Shown here piece after piece: positions 44,414 to 54,118 of a stretch of DNA of 64,000 nt. Made by a program: the position numbers and the translations under genes. The stretch spans positions 186,001 through 250,000 of the forward strand of contig NZ_JAIELN010000012.1 of NCBI RefSeq assembly GCF_019753045.1. The letters are read 5' to 3'. Origin of the DNA: Hyphomicrobium sp. (GTDB lineage: Bacteria; Pseudomonadota; Alphaproteobacteria; Rhizobiales; Hyphomicrobiaceae). Positions within the stretch are counted from its first letter, which is position 1; every line of letters starts with the position of its first letter. The notes under the pieces are model-generated. The model saw only the letters and a list, made by a program, of their open reading frames with translations, had not been told where the DNA came from and ran no database searches.

Positions 44414-47400
44414 ATGAAAATCACCCGGCTCAGGCTTCTGGGATTCAAGTCCTTCGTCGACGCGACGGAGCTTGTGATCGAGCCTGGCTTGACGGGTGTC
44501 GTCGGGCCGAACGGCTGCGGAAAATCGAACCTTCTCGAAGCGCTTCGCTGGGTGATGGGTGAAAGCTCGCACAAGTCGATGCGCGCGGCGGCGATGGACG
44601 ACGTTATTTTCTCGGGCAGCGGCGGGCGGCCCGAACGGTCGAGCGCCGAGGTCACGATGTTCCTCGATAACAGCTCCCGCAAGGCTCCCGCCGAATTCAA
44701 CGACGGCGACATTCTCGAGATCACGCGACGCATCGAGCGTGAAGCCGGTTCCGCTTATCGCATCAACGGACGCGAAGTGCGGGCGCGCGACGTCAAAGTC
44801 TTGTTCGAAGACGCGGCGACCGGAGCGCGGTCGCCGGCACTCGTGCGTCAGGGGCAGATCGGCGAGATCGTCAATTCGAAACCCGAGCAACGCCGTCGCA
44901 TTCTAGAAGATGCCGCGGGCATCGCGGGTTTGCATACGCGCCGGCACGAAGCCGAACTCAAGCTCAAGGCGGCCGAGGCCAACATCGAACGGCTGAACGA
45001 TGTCGTCGGGCAGCTCCAATCGCAGACGGAGTCCTTGAAGCGGCAAGCGCGGCAGGCGCGGCGCTACAAGGAGCTGTCGAACGACATCCGCCAGCAGGAA
45101 GCGCTCGCCCTGCATCTGACCTGGCAGGACGCGCACCAAAGCGTCGAGAACGAGGAGGCGCAGCTTACCGATACGATGATGCGTCTTGGCGCGGCGACGG
45201 AAGCGGAGGCCAAGGCCTTCAACGAAGAGCTTCGCCTCGCCGAAGGATTGCCGCCGCTTCGCGAAGCCGAAGCTGTGAAGGCTGCGGCTTTAGCCCGTTT
45301 CAAGATCGAGCAGGAAAACCTCGAGCGCGAGGCGAGCCGTGCTGCGGAACGCGCGCGCGAACTCGAAGCTCGCGCCAAGCAACTCGATTCCGATCTCACG
45401 CGCGAGCGGGGCTTCATTCACGAAGCCAAGGAGACCTTGCTGCATCTCGATGCAGATCTTGCTGCGATCCAGGAGGCCGGTGACAGGGCGATCGACGAAG
45501 AGGATCTAGAAAGAATCAAGCTCGATGCGGCCGAAGCGCGCCGCGTTCAGACGGATGCACATTTCGCCGACATCACGCATCGCGCTGCCGATGCACGGGC
45601 CCGGCTTCGGAGCCTTGAATCCGCGCTCGCCGAGCGCAAGGACCTCGTTGCGAAGATTGCGCGTCAGATCACGGCGTTCGACGCGCAGATCAACGACCTG
45701 AAATCGAAAGCGCCGGACGGCGAGCAAGTTTCCGATATGGCCCATCGCGGCCAGGCACTCGCCCAAGAAATCAGCAAGATCGAAGCCGATACGCTGGCGG
45801 CGGAAGAAAACGTCAGGACGACACAGGCTGACGCCAAGGCTCGTCGTGACGAGGCGCAGCGCGTGCGCCTCGCTGCCAACGCGTTCTCGACCGAGCGCGA
45901 CACGATCGCAAAGCTGCTCGCACGATCGGATGAAGGCGCTTATCCGCCTGCTGTCGATTTCATCCGCGTTTCGCCCGGTTACGAGACTGCGCTCGGCGCG
46001 GCGCTCGGCGACGATCTCGAAGCGCCGATCGCGGCGGAAGCAAGTGTACATTGGCGAAGCCTCGATCTTCCCGCCAAGGATCACGCGCTTCCGGCCGATG
46101 CCGAACCACTGGTCATGCATGTTGAAGCCCCGCAAGAGCTGACGCGGCGCCTTCGTCAAATCGGCGTCGTCAAACGGTCGGAAGGCGCACGTCTGCAGCC
46201 GCACCTCAAAACGGGGCAGCGTCTCGTTTCGCGGGAAGGCGATCTCTGGCGTTGGGACGGGTTTGTGGCGGCGGCCGGTGGCGTTACTCCGGCTGCCCAG
46301 CGTCTCGCCCACAAGAACCGGCTGGCGGAGCTCGATCGAAGCGCGCAAGCGGTCCTGAACGAGGCCAAAGATACGATCGACGCGGAACGTATGGCGGCAA
46401 ACGCTGCTCAGCAGGCCGAGGCCGAGGAACGCCGGTTGCGCCAGCTTTGGCGCGACAAGCAGAACGAGCTTGCACAAGTTCGCCAGCAGCTGACGGTTCT
46501 TGAAAAGCTTCAGCGCGAAAGCGAGACGCGGCTTGCGGCAGTGACAGCGCAGCGCGCGCGAGCCGACGAAGAGTTGACCAATGCGCAAGCGCGGCATGTC
46601 GAGATCGAAGCTCACATTGTGACGATGAGTGTCGGCGAAGATCTCGAACCGCTGCTCAAGACGGCGCAGACGGAAGCCGAGCACGCGCGGCGCGAGGTGG
46701 CGGAATCGCGGGTTCGTCTCGGCAGTCTCGAACGCGACAAGCAGATCCGAGCAGAGCGCATCCGCCACTCGAACGCCGAGATCACGCGCTGGCATGGCCG
46801 CCAGCACAGCGCTGAAGCACAGGTTCAATCGCTAGACGCGCGTCTCAAAGAGGCGCGCGATGAAATGGCGGCGACCGCAGATCTCCCGGCGCGCATCGCG
46901 GCCCAGCGCGAAACGCTGCTGTCGGCACTTTCGCGTGCCGAAGACGAACGACGCGCGGCTGCCGATGATCTGGCATCGGCCGAGAACGCGATCCGTTCTG
47001 CAACGGAGTCCCTCAGATCCATTCAAGCCGAGGTGTCGGCGGCGCGGGAAGCCAATGCCCGCATCGAGACGCGCCTCGAAAATGCGCGGCACCGGCGCCA
47101 GGAAGCAGCCCGGCATATTCGGGAGACGTTCGACGTTGCGCCGGAAGCGTGTCTTGTTCTCGCGGGACTTCCCGAGGCGTCCGCCATCCCGGCGCTTGCC
47201 GACGTGGAACGGCATCTGACGCGGATCAAGGCTGACCGGGAGCGTCTAGGCGGCGTCAACCTGCAAGCGGACGACGACCTCGTCGAGGTCAGCAAGCAGC
47301 TGGAGAACCTCGTCGCCGAACGGGACGATCTCGAACAGGGCATTGCCAAGCTGAGGAGCGCCATTCAGCAACTCAATCGCGAAGGCAAGTCGCGACTCGA

Positions 47401-47875
47401 CGAAGCGTTCGCGACAGTGAACGGGCACTTCGAACGATTGTTCACGCACTTGTTCGGAGGCGGCGAGGCGCGCCTCGAGATGATCGAAAGCCCGGAGGAT
47501 CCGCTCGAGGGCGGTCTCGAAATCGTCGCGAAGCCGCCAGGCAAGAAGCCTGCAACACTGTCGCTCCTATCGGGTGGTGAACAGACGTTGACGGCGCTGG
47601 CGCTGATCTTCGCCGTGTTCTTGACGAACCCCTCGCCGATCTGCGTTCTCGACGAAGTCGACGCGCCTCTCGATGACGCGAACGTCGATCGGTTCTGCCG
47701 GCTCCTCGAACAGATGTCGACCGAGACCGCGACGCGCTTTCTCGTGATCACCCACCATCCGATGACGATGGCGCGGATGAACCGCCTGTTCGGCGTCACG
47801 ATGGCCGAGAAAGGCGTTTCGCAACTTGTCTCCGTGGACCTGCAGACGGCGCAGAGCTTCCGCGAAGCGAGCTAA
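44414..47875 (+). CDS. smc: Chromosome segregation ATPase SMC
   Basis: A 1153-residue SMC protein that compacts and organises the chromosome as a dimer with ScpA and ScpB. Walker A GPNGCGKSN is at residues 31-39. Long coiled coils flank a hinge region in the middle (about residues 500-650: FSTERDTIAKLLARSDEGAYPPAVDFI onward). The signature LSGGEQTLTALAL and Walker B PICVLDEVDAPLDDANV lie in the last 120 residues. Length is normal. It follows the two DsbA-like genes, in an order usual for Hyphomicrobiales; whether they share a promoter is not clear. Confidence 0.97.
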   Translation: MKITRLRLLGFKSFVDATELVIEPGLTGVVGPNGCGKSNLLEALRWVMGESSHKSMRAAAMDDVIFSGSGGRPERSSAEVTMFLDNSSRKAPAEFNDGDILEITRRIEREAGSAYRINGREVRARDVKVLFEDAATGARSPALVRQGQIGEIVNSKPEQRRRILEDAAGIAGLHTRRHEAELKLKAAEANIERLNDVVGQLQSQTESLKRQARQARRYKELSNDIRQQEALALHLTWQDAHQSVENEEAQLTDTMMRLGAATEAEAKAFNEELRLAEGLPPLREAEAVKAAALARFKIEQENLEREASRAAERARELEARAKQLDSDLTRERGFIHEAKETLLHLDADLAAIQEAGDRAIDEEDLERIKLDAAEARRVQTDAHFADITHRAADARARLRSLESALAERKDLVAKIARQITAFDAQINDLKSKAPDGEQVSDMAHRGQALAQEISKIEADTLAAEENVRTTQADAKARRDEAQRVRLAANAFSTERDTIAKLLARSDEGAYPPAVDFIRVSPGYETALGAALGDDLEAPIAAEASVHWRSLDLPAKDHALPADAEPLVMHVEAPQELTRRLRQIGVVKRSEGARLQPHLKTGQRLVSREGDLWRWDGFVAAAGGVTPAAQRLAHKNRLAELDRSAQAVLNEAKDTIDAERMAANAAQQAEAEERRLRQLWRDKQNELAQVRQQLTVLEKLQRESETRLAAVTAQRARADEELTNAQARHVEIEAHIVTMSVGEDLEPLLKTAQTEAEHARREVAESRVRLGSLERDKQIRAERIRHSNAEITRWHGRQHSAEAQVQSLDARLKEARDEMAATADLPARIAAQRETLLSALSRAEDERRAAADDLASAENAIRSATESLRSIQAEVSAAREANARIETRLENARHRRQEAARHIRETFDVAPEACLVLAGLPEASAIPALADVERHLTRIKADRERLGGVNLQADDDLVEVSKQLENLVAERDDLEQGIAKLRSAIQQLNREGKSRLDEAFATVNGHFERLFTHLFGGGEARLEMIESPEDPLEGGLEIVAKPPGKKPATLSLLSGGEQTLTALALIFAVFLTNPSPICVLDEVDAPLDDANVDRFCRLLEQMSTETATRFLVITHHPMTMARMNRLFGVTMAEKGVSQLVSVDLQTAQSFREAS

Positions 47876-47983
47876 CTCAGAATTATATTTAATTTTCAGC
47901 CGCGCATTAGCGGGCCGGCTACCGTGAGGGGAACCCCTCCCGGCGGGCGGACGTTCCCTTTCATCGAGAAAGGAGATCGCCCA

Positions 47984-48307
47984 ATGCAATCACCAATCGA
48001 TCCTCGGTCGCGACGCGACTCGATCGACCCGACGGAAGCACGGCAGGCTTCGCCCAGGAGAACGAACTTTCGGGTTCTGCTGGGTTCGATGGCGCTTGCG
48101 GTCGTGGTCGGTGTCGCGTTGGTCGCAGGGTTCTGGCAGACGACACGAGACAGGATGGATTACTCCTCCGGCGGCAAGCTTAGTGAGCCGAGCGCGACGT
48201 CGCAGGCGGCGCCAGCGGGGGCGTCGACAGCACCTTCATCCGAACCTTCAGGGGCGGCATCCCCGCAGGCCAATCCCCCGGCTCAGCAGGCCCCATCCAA
48301 TCCGTAA
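47984..48307 (+). CDS. Small single-pass membrane protein, 107 aa
   Basis: Starts MQSPIDPRSRRDSIDPTEAR. One helix, about residues 29-47 (VLLGSMALAVVVGVALVAGF), then a Ser/Ala/Pro/Gly-rich tail. The ATG at 47984 has AAAGGAG eight bases upstream. No family recognised. Two tandem hairpins follow its stop. Confidence 0.65.
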   Translation: MQSPIDPRSRRDSIDPTEARQASPRRTNFRVLLGSMALAVVVGVALVAGFWQTTRDRMDYSSGGKLSEPSATSQAAPAGASTAPSSEPSGAASPQANPPAQQAPSNP

Positions 48308-48319
48308 AACGAACCCGAA

Positions 48320-48380
48320 AAGCAGCGGCCCGAGTTGCTGCTTCGAGTTGATGAGCCTTCCCCATCGCGGGAAGGCTTTT
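48320..48380 (+). terminator. Two tandem hairpins, the second a terminator
   Basis: AAGCAGC/GCTGCTT (48320-48326, 48337-48343) forms the first stem. AGCCTTCCC (48354-48362) with GGGAAGGCT (48369-48377), leading into TTTT, is the second and a good Rho-independent terminator. They separate the small membrane protein from the F0 operon. Confidence 0.85.
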
Positions 48381-48464
48381 CCATTTTGCAGCGCACGCAA
48401 TATGGCATGGCAGGCCTGCGCGGTTTAGCCGTACCCCGAGGCGATGCTCATATTGCCCAATTCC

Positions 48465-48493
48465 TTGACACCCCTAGACCCCAAATCTATGGT
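48465..48493 (+). promoter_or_regulatory. Sigma-70 promoter of the F0 ATP synthase operon
   Basis: TTGACA (48465-48470), a 17-base spacer and TATGGT (48488-48493). The -35 hexamer is perfect and the spacing ideal. It lies about 60 bases before atpI and after the upstream terminator. Confidence 0.8.
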
Positions 48494-48552
48494 CCGCGCC
48501 GTCGATCTCCCCCGAGAGGCCGTTTTTCCTCGTGTTCTGGAAGGATTGAACC

Positions 48553-48969
48553 ATGTCAGCCGATGGCAAGGGTCAGCGTCCGGAACCTGGTGAAATTAGC
48601 CCGGAAGACCGCGAAGCAATACGCAAGCGGTCGGCGGAAATTGGCCAAAAGCTCGATGCGCTTCAATCAAAAAAAGCGCAGCGGGCGAAGGCCGATCGGT
48701 CGGCAACGGGTGGATCTTCGAAGTCCGCCTATGGAGCAGCCTCCAAGTTTGCTGCTGAGCTTCTTGTCGGCGTTGTCGTCGGCGGCGGGCTCGGATGGGC
48801 ACTCGACAGGCAGTTCGGCACGGCGCCCTGGCTGATGGTCCTGCTTGTGATCATGGGCTTTGCGGCTGGTCTTCTGAATGTTGTCCGCGCAGCTCAAAAG
48901 GCGCAGGCAGAAAACGAGCCGCTACAAAGAGCGGCACCGTCCGTCAAAGATGACGACGACGGCGAATGA
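48553..48969 (+). CDS. atpI: ATP synthase accessory protein AtpI
   Basis: A 138-residue membrane protein with two helices (AAELLVGVVVGGGLGWALDR, about residues 67-86; WLMVLLVIMGFAAGLLNVVRAA, about 93-114). This is the alphaproteobacterial AtpI with a long charged N-terminus; AtpI helps c-ring assembly and magnesium handling. The C-terminal DDDDGE is acidic. First gene of the F0 operon; the next start is 17 bases away. Confidence 0.9.
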   Translation: MSADGKGQRPEPGEISPEDREAIRKRSAEIGQKLDALQSKKAQRAKADRSATGGSSKSAYGAASKFAAELLVGVVVGGGLGWALDRQFGTAPWLMVLLVIMGFAAGLLNVVRAAQKAQAENEPLQRAAPSVKDDDDGE

Positions 48970-48986
48970 GACACTAGGGGGTTATC

Positions 48987-49736
48987 TTGGCCGCTGAAGG
49001 TGCCGGACATCACAGTCCGATGGAACAATTCGAGATCCGGAAACTTTGGGATCTCAATTTTCTAGGTCATGACATCTCGTTCACGAACTCATCGCTGATG
49101 ATGGTCGTGGCGCTCGTTCTCATTTCCGGCTTCATGATTTACGCGATGAACGCCCGTTCGCTCGTCCCCTCGCGCATTCAATCGATGGCCGAGATCGTTT
49201 ACGAATACGTCGCCGGAATGGTCAAAGAGAACCTCGGCGAAGAGGGAATGAAGTTCTTCCCGTGGGTGTTCACGATCTTCATCTTCATTCTCGTGCTGAA
49301 CGTCATCGGCCTCATCCCCGGTAACTTCACCGTCACCAGCCACATCATCGTGACCTTCGCGCTTGCCGCAATGGTTTGGCTCATCGCGACGTTCATCGGC
49401 TTCTGGAAGCATGGCTTCGGGTATCTGAAGCTGTTCGTGCCCTCGGGCGTGCCGTTCTGGCTGATGCCCGTCATCGTGCCGATCGAGCTCATCTCCTACT
49501 TCATCCGTCCGATCAGCCACTCGGTGCGTCTCTTCGCCAACATGATGGCGGGCCACACGATGCTCAAAGTCTTCGCGGGCTTTGCAGTGATGCTTCCCTG
49601 GTGGGGCAAGATCGCGCCGGCGGGCTTCATGGTTGCCTTTACGGGTCTTGAGCTGCTCGTGGCGTTCCTTCAGGCGCTCATCTTCACCGTTCTCACCTGC
49701 ATCTATCTCAACGATGCAGTGAACATGCACCACTGA
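48987..49736 (+). CDS. atpB: ATP synthase F0 subunit a
   Basis: A 249-residue polytopic subunit that forms the proton half-channels. Landmarks: RIQSMAEIVYEYVAGMVKENLGEEG, FIFILVLNVIGLIPGNFTVTSHI, and SHSVRLFANMMAGH, which holds the essential arginine facing the c-ring. A TTG start at 48987 is chosen: AGGGGG lies seven bases before it. ATG 49020 is the shorter option. Part of atpI-atpB-atpE-atpF'-atpF. Confidence 0.95.
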   Translation: MAAEGAGHHSPMEQFEIRKLWDLNFLGHDISFTNSSLMMVVALVLISGFMIYAMNARSLVPSRIQSMAEIVYEYVAGMVKENLGEEGMKFFPWVFTIFIFILVLNVIGLIPGNFTVTSHIIVTFALAAMVWLIATFIGFWKHGFGYLKLFVPSGVPFWLMPVIVPIELISYFIRPISHSVRLFANMMAGHTMLKVFAGFAVMLPWWGKIAPAGFMVAFTGLELLVAFLQALIFTVLTCIYLNDAVNMHH

Positions 49737-49799
49737 TCAGGTCCTGCTACAGGATCTCGAAATTCCAACGCAAAAAGCGAAGCAAAGGGAGACTTTGAA

Positions 49800-50024
49800 A
49801 TGGAACTCGCAGCAGCAAAGATGATCGGTGCAGGCCTTGCCTGCTCGGCTCTGATCGGCGCCGGCGTCGGCATCGGCAACATCTTCGGCAACTACCTCTC
49901 GGGCGCGATGCGCAACCCGTCGGCTGCACCCGGCCAGTTCACGAACCTGCTCATCGGCTTCGCTCTTGCTGAAGCAACGGGCCTTTTCGGTCTTCTGATC
50001 GCGCTCATCATTCTCTACGGTTGA
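49800..50024 (+). CDS. atpE: ATP synthase F0 subunit c
   Basis: A 74-residue hairpin subunit of the proton-driven ring. Two helices with the polar loop ARNPSA-like segment (SGAMRNPSAAPGQF) between them; the ion-binding carboxylate is the Glu in LIGFALAEATGLFGLLIAL of the second helix. A weak GGGAG upstream. It needs more copies than its neighbours, and the 63-base gap before it might contain a translation-enhancing leader. Confidence 0.95.
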   Translation: MELAAAKMIGAGLACSALIGAGVGIGNIFGNYLSGAMRNPSAAPGQFTNLLIGFALAEATGLFGLLIALIILYG

Positions 50025-50069
50025 GACTGGGCTGAAGACTAGAATACGCCCAAGCAACCGGAGGCTACA

Positions 50070-50648
50070 ATGTTTGCCGGCACGACCATGCTGCTAGCGG
50101 TCGCCGCAGAGGCGGCCGAGAAAGTCGCTGAATCGGGTGCGTTGCCTCCCGAGTCCGTCGGCTTGCCGCAGCTCAATACGCAACATTTTGCGCCCCAGCT
50201 CTTCTGGCTGGTGCTAACGTTCGTGACGTTGCTCTTCATTATGTGGAAGATTGCGCTGCCGCGCGTCGCCGACGTTCTCGAAGAGCGTCGCGACCGTATC
50301 AAACGCGATCTTGACGCCGCATCACGGCTCAAGGCTGACACCGACAAGGCGCTCGCCGATTACGAAAAGGCACTTGCCGACGCTCGTTCCAATGCCTCGA
50401 GCATTGCCAAGGACACGCGCGAAAAGCTCGCCGCCGAAACGGAAACGGAGCGTCACCGCGTCGACGATCAGATCGCTGCGAAGCTTCGTGACGCCGATAA
50501 GCGTATTGCCGCGACGAAGTCCAAGGCGACGTCGGCGATCGGCGATATCGCAACGGACACGGCGAGAGCCGTCGTCGAGAAGCTCATCGGGCAGAACGTA
50601 TCGCCTGATGACGTGAAGAAGGTGCTCCGCCCTGTGGCGGGCGAGTGA
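50070..50648 (+). CDS. atpF': ATP synthase F0 subunit b'
   Basis: A 192-residue stalk subunit. One N-terminal helix (PQLFWLVLTFVTLLFIMWKIALPRVADVLEERRDRI, about residues 43-78) and a long charged helix through the rest. A second b-type gene follows, so this is the b' half of a b-b' heterodimer, as in photosynthetic and other alphaproteobacteria. The longer pre-helix extension (about 40 residues) is usual for this group. Confidence 0.93.
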   Translation: MFAGTTMLLAVAAEAAEKVAESGALPPESVGLPQLNTQHFAPQLFWLVLTFVTLLFIMWKIALPRVADVLEERRDRIKRDLDAASRLKADTDKALADYEKALADARSNASSIAKDTREKLAAETETERHRVDDQIAAKLRDADKRIAATKSKATSAIGDIATDTARAVVEKLIGQNVSPDDVKKVLRPVAGE

Positions 50649-50659
50649 GGATTTAGAAG

Positions 50660-51151
50660 ATGTTTGATCCAAACGATCCTCTTTTCTGGGTCGCACTCTC
50701 CTTCGTCGTATTCGTGGCCGTCGTGCTTTATTACCGCGTGCCGGCCATCGTTACGAAGTCGCTCGATGATCGTGCGGACGCGATCCGCAAGGAACTCGAC
50801 GAGGCACGGAAGCTGCGCGAGGAGGCTCAGGCTCTTCTGTCGGACTACCAGCGGAAGGCTCGGGAAGCCGAGACCGAAGCGAAGTCCATCATCGAGCAGG
50901 CCAAGATCGAGGCTGAGGCGCTTGCGACCGACTCACGAAAGGCGCTCATCGAGAGCCTCGAGAGACGTTCGAAGATCGCCGAGGATAAGATTGCTCGTGC
51001 CGAATCCCAGGCATTGAGCGAAGTCCGCTCGACGGCGATCGAAACGGCGATTGCGGCTGCGCACGAAATCCTGAAGACACGCGCATCCGGCACCACGGGC
51101 GAAGCGCTGGTGTCCAGCTCGATCAGCGACCTCAAGGGCAAGCTCAACTAA
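50660..51151 (+). CDS. atpF: ATP synthase F0 subunit b
   Basis: A 163-residue stalk subunit. One N-terminal helix (LFWVALSFVVFVAVVLYYRVPAIVTKSLDDRADAI, about residues 8-42), then a long amphipathic helix to the C-terminus. Last gene of the operon; a perfect terminator follows 26 bases on. F1 genes are not in the window, so F0 and F1 are separate operons, as in other alphaproteobacteria. Confidence 0.94.
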   Translation: MFDPNDPLFWVALSFVVFVAVVLYYRVPAIVTKSLDDRADAIRKELDEARKLREEAQALLSDYQRKAREAETEAKSIIEQAKIEAEALATDSRKALIESLERRSKIAEDKIARAESQALSEVRSTAIETAIAAAHEILKTRASGTTGEALVSSSISDLKGKLN

Positions 51152-51176
51152 GTCGAGCTTTCCATCATCTGAAATC

Positions 51177-51208
51177 AAAAAAGGCCAAGCTCACGCTTGG
51201 CCTTTTTT
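51177..51208 (+). terminator. Rho-independent terminator of the F0 operon
   Basis: GGCCAAGC and GCTTGGCC form an 8-bp stem with a TCAC loop, flanked by A6 and T6 (51177-51208). The symmetry also lets it act on the minus strand. Confidence 0.95.
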
Positions 51209-51291
51209 GTTATGCGAGGAATGGGGTGGCTGGCTTCTAGTGCCGCTGTGGTTCTGGCCTCGGCCTGGAGCGGCTTCAGCGAGAACTTGCT

Positions 51292-51954
51292 TCAGCCAGA
51301 GCTTGGAGCGTGGCTGTCGAAGCCGACGATGAGCTCATATTCTCCGGGCCGCGATCCTTCCGCGATCGGGAAGGTAACGGTCCGCACTGTCGAGAAATAG
51401 CTGATCGGCTTGTCGAGGCCGACGTTGACGTCGACCTTCACGCTGTCGCTCGCGACTTTGGTGCGCTTGGAATCGTTGACGGCGACCGTGATCGGCAACG
51501 TGACGTTGCCGGGTTGTCCCTTCGGGCCGAGAAGGAGGCGGCCGGAGAAACCGTATTTCACCGTCACGCGTCCAGGCTCGATTTGGCATTCGCGAGCGGT
51601 CTTCGTGATTTCGCCGCGTTGCGCGACGGCGAGAGCGTCGCCCACGCGGCCAGCTTGATAGAATGTGATGTAGTTGTCATGCGGCGCGATAATGAGCCGC
51701 GGACAGCCGGCGTCGACCGCGCCCACAAAGGTACTGCCCGTCGTCGGGTCGCTCGATTTGGCGGCGTCGAGCAATTGGGCCTCAGACACCGAGGAAATCT
51801 GTGGATTTTCAGACGAGCCGCCGCCGAACATGCCGCCGCCGAGGCCTGACGTCAAAGACGACATCCCGCAGCCGCCCAGCGCCGCCAGCGTGACCGCAAG
51901 CGAAGCGGTTGCGCACGTCCGGGCCGGCGCAAACAAACGGCGCGCCGCCGTCAC
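51292..51954 (-). CDS. Probable exported lipoprotein, unknown function
   Basis: From the GTG at 51954 the protein has 220 residues: a basic start (MTAARRLFAPARTCATASL), a hydrophobic run, and a lipobox LGGC at about residue 29, followed by a Gly/Ser-rich segment and a beta-rich domain (PRLIIAPHDNYITFYQAGRVGDALAVAQRGEITKTARECQI, then VTVKYGFSGRLLLGPKGQPGNVTLPITVAV and RTVTFPIAEGSRPGEYELIVGFD). No family is recognised. The open frame extends upstream to 52170, overlapping the ispH leader, so the start is uncertain. It is divergent to ispH. Confidence 0.7.
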   Translation of the reverse strand: MTAARRLFAPARTCATASLAVTLAALGGCGMSSLTSGLGGGMFGGGSSENPQISSVSEAQLLDAAKSSDPTTGSTFVGAVDAGCPRLIIAPHDNYITFYQAGRVGDALAVAQRGEITKTARECQIEPGRVTVKYGFSGRLLLGPKGQPGNVTLPITVAVNDSKRTKVASDSVKVDVNVGLDKPISYFSTVRTVTFPIAEGSRPGEYELIVGFDSHAPSSG

Positions 51955-52120
51955 ATCCTTGTTGTAAGGATGCCGATAACCCGAATTGAGCAACGTTGAC
52001 CCCCAAGGTTCAAAGTCCCGGCCCCTTGTATTGTCCGAAAAGCACCGTAGCATCCGATACCTGCGGCCCTCAAATGCATTTTCATGCCTGTCGAACGAGT
52101 ATAAAGGACGTCTTTCTTCC

Positions 52121-53125
52121 ATGTCGGGCCTTAACCAAACCAAAGCGACCGTGCAAAAGCCGCCTCTCAAGATCCTACTTGCTGCCCCGCGCGGTTTCTG
52201 CGCCGGTGTCGATCGCGCGATTCAAATCGTAGAACAGGCTTTGACGAAATTCGGCGCCCCCGTCTACGTTCGACATGAAATCGTGCACAACCGTTATGTT
52301 GTTGATTCCCTGAGAGCTAAAGGCGCCGTTTTTGTGAAGGAGCTGGATGAGATTCCAGATACCTCGCAGCCCGTGATCTTTTCGGCACATGGCGTGAGCA
52401 AGGCGATCCCCGAAGCGGCGCGCGGCCGGAACATGTTCGTCGTCGACGCGACGTGTCCGCTCGTGTCGAAAGTCCATATGGAAACGGCTCGTCACCACGA
52501 GCAGGGCCGCGAGATTCTGCTGGTCGGCCATCGTGGGCATCCGGAAGTTGTCGGCACGCTCGGGCAGCTTCCCGAAGGCGCGATAACGCTCGTCGAATCC
52601 GTCGAGGACGTGCGCGCCTTCCAACCGAAAGACCCTTCGAACCTCGCCTATGTTACGCAGACGACGCTCTCGCTCGACGATACCGCCGAGATCGTTGCCG
52701 TGTTGAAGGAGCGTTTTCCCGGGATTGGCGGCCCGGTCAAAGAGGACATCTGCTACGCAACGACCAACCGGCAAAACGCAGTCAAAGCCTTGGCCCCGCA
52801 GATCGACGGCCTGATCGTTGTCGGCGGTCCGAAAAGCTCGAATTCGCTTCGCCTGGTCGAAGTCGCAGCACGCGCGGGCTGCAAATTTTCCTTCCTCGTC
52901 GAACGCGCGGCGGACATTCCGTGGGAGAAGCTCGAAGGCGCGCAGACCGTCGGCATCACAGCCGGAGCTTCGGCGCCCGAGATTATCGTCGAAGAAGTGG
53001 TCGAAGCCTTCCGCAGCCGCTATGATATCACCATCGACGTCGTCACGACGCTCGAGGAGCGCGTGATCTTCAATGTGCCGCGAGAAGTCCGAGTCGCGCG
53101 CGCTCCCATCGAGCAGCAGCACTAG
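52121..53125 (+). CDS. ispH: 4-hydroxy-3-methylbut-2-enyl diphosphate reductase
   Basis: About 334 residues; last enzyme of the MEP pathway, making IPP and DMAPP. Three cysteines for the Fe-S cluster: [12 protein letters not shown] (Cys27), [12 protein letters not shown], and [12 protein letters not shown]; the HGVSK motif and [15 protein letters not shown] follow. The open frame begins at 51986, but the ATG at 52121 matches the family N-terminus. Head of an ispH-thrB-rnhA group. Confidence 0.95.
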   Translation: MSGLNQTKATVQKPPLKILLAAPRGFCAGVDRAIQIVEQALTKFGAPVYVRHEIVHNRYVVDSLRAKGAVFVKELDEIPDTSQPVIFSAHGVSKAIPEAARGRNMFVVDATCPLVSKVHMETARHHEQGREILLVGHRGHPEVVGTLGQLPEGAITLVESVEDVRAFQPKDPSNLAYVTQTTLSLDDTAEIVAVLKERFPGIGGPVKEDICYATTNRQNAVKALAPQIDGLIVVGGPKSSNSLRLVEVAARAGCKFSFLVERAADIPWEKLEGAQTVGITAGASAPEIIVEEVVEAFRSRYDITIDVVTTLEERVIFNVPREVRVARAPIEQQH

Positions 53126-53146
53126 CTCCATTCAGCGCGCGGGAAC

Positions 53147-54118
53147 ATGGCCGTCTATACCGAAGTCAGCGACGACGAACTTGCGCGTTTTATCGATGGA
53201 TATGCGCTCGGCAGGCTGCTCTCATTCAAAGGTATCGCCGAAGGCGTCGAGAACACCAACTATCTGGTGCACACGACAGACGGAACCTTCATTCTTACGC
53301 TCTATGAAAAGCGCGTCGATCCTGCCGACTTGCCGTTCTTCCTCGGATTGATGGAACATCTTTCGGCGGCGGGCGTGACTTGTCCGCTGCCAGTGCGCGA
53401 CAAGAGCGGCCGCATTCTCAACGAGCTTGCGGGGCGGCAGGCAGCGCTCATTACTTTCCTTGAAGGCGTTTGGCCAAAGCGGCCCAAGGTCGTCCATGTC
53501 CAAGAGCTTGGGAAGGCGCTCGCGCAAATGCATATCGCGGGCGAAGGCTTTCCGTTGAAGCGAGCCAATGCGTTGGGTCTCGCCGGCTGGCGGCCGCTAT
53601 TCGACAAGTTTTCGTCACGAACGGAAGAAATCTGCGACGGCCTTCACGATCTGATCGCGGACGAGCTTCGTTATCTCGAGCTCTCGTGGCCGAAGGATTT
53701 GCCGCAGGGAGTCATCCACGCGGATCTCTTTCCGGATAACGTCTTCTTCGTCGAGGACGCGCTTTCCGGCATCATCGACTTCTACTTCGCGTGCAACGAT
53801 GCCCTCGCCTACGATATTGCCGTGTGCCTCAATGCCTGGTGCTTCGACGCGAAATCGCAATACGAGCCGCAGAAGGGAGCCGCGCTTCTCGCCGGTTACG
53901 ATAGCGTTCGCCCCTTGACCGATGCCGAGCGCGCGGCAATGCCGGTGCTTGCCCGCGGTGCGGCGATGCGCTTTCTGCTGACGCGCAGCTACGACTGGCT
54001 CAACACGCCGAAGGATGCGCTGGTCGCTCGCAAAGATCCCGCTGACTATGTTCGGCGGCTCAAATTTCACCAATCCGTCGGCAGTATTGCCGACTACACG
54101 GCACAGCTCACTTCATGA
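53147..54118 (+). CDS. thrB: Homoserine kinase (APH-fold type)
   Basis: A 323-residue kinase for threonine synthesis of the aminoglycoside-phosphotransferase fold rather than the GHMP type. Start [48 protein letters not shown]; catalytic [11 protein letters not shown] and DFYFACND. Its stop overlaps the rnhA start (ATGA), implying coupled translation. thrC, the next step, is 8.5 kb away. Confidence 0.95.
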   Translation: MAVYTEVSDDELARFIDGYALGRLLSFKGIAEGVENTNYLVHTTDGTFILTLYEKRVDPADLPFFLGLMEHLSAAGVTCPLPVRDKSGRILNELAGRQAALITFLEGVWPKRPKVVHVQELGKALAQMHIAGEGFPLKRANALGLAGWRPLFDKFSSRTEEICDGLHDLIADELRYLELSWPKDLPQGVIHADLFPDNVFFVEDALSGIIDFYFACNDALAYDIAVCLNAWCFDAKSQYEPQKGAALLAGYDSVRPLTDAERAAMPVLARGAAMRFLLTRSYDWLNTPKDALVARKDPADYVRRLKFHQSVGSIADYTAQLTS

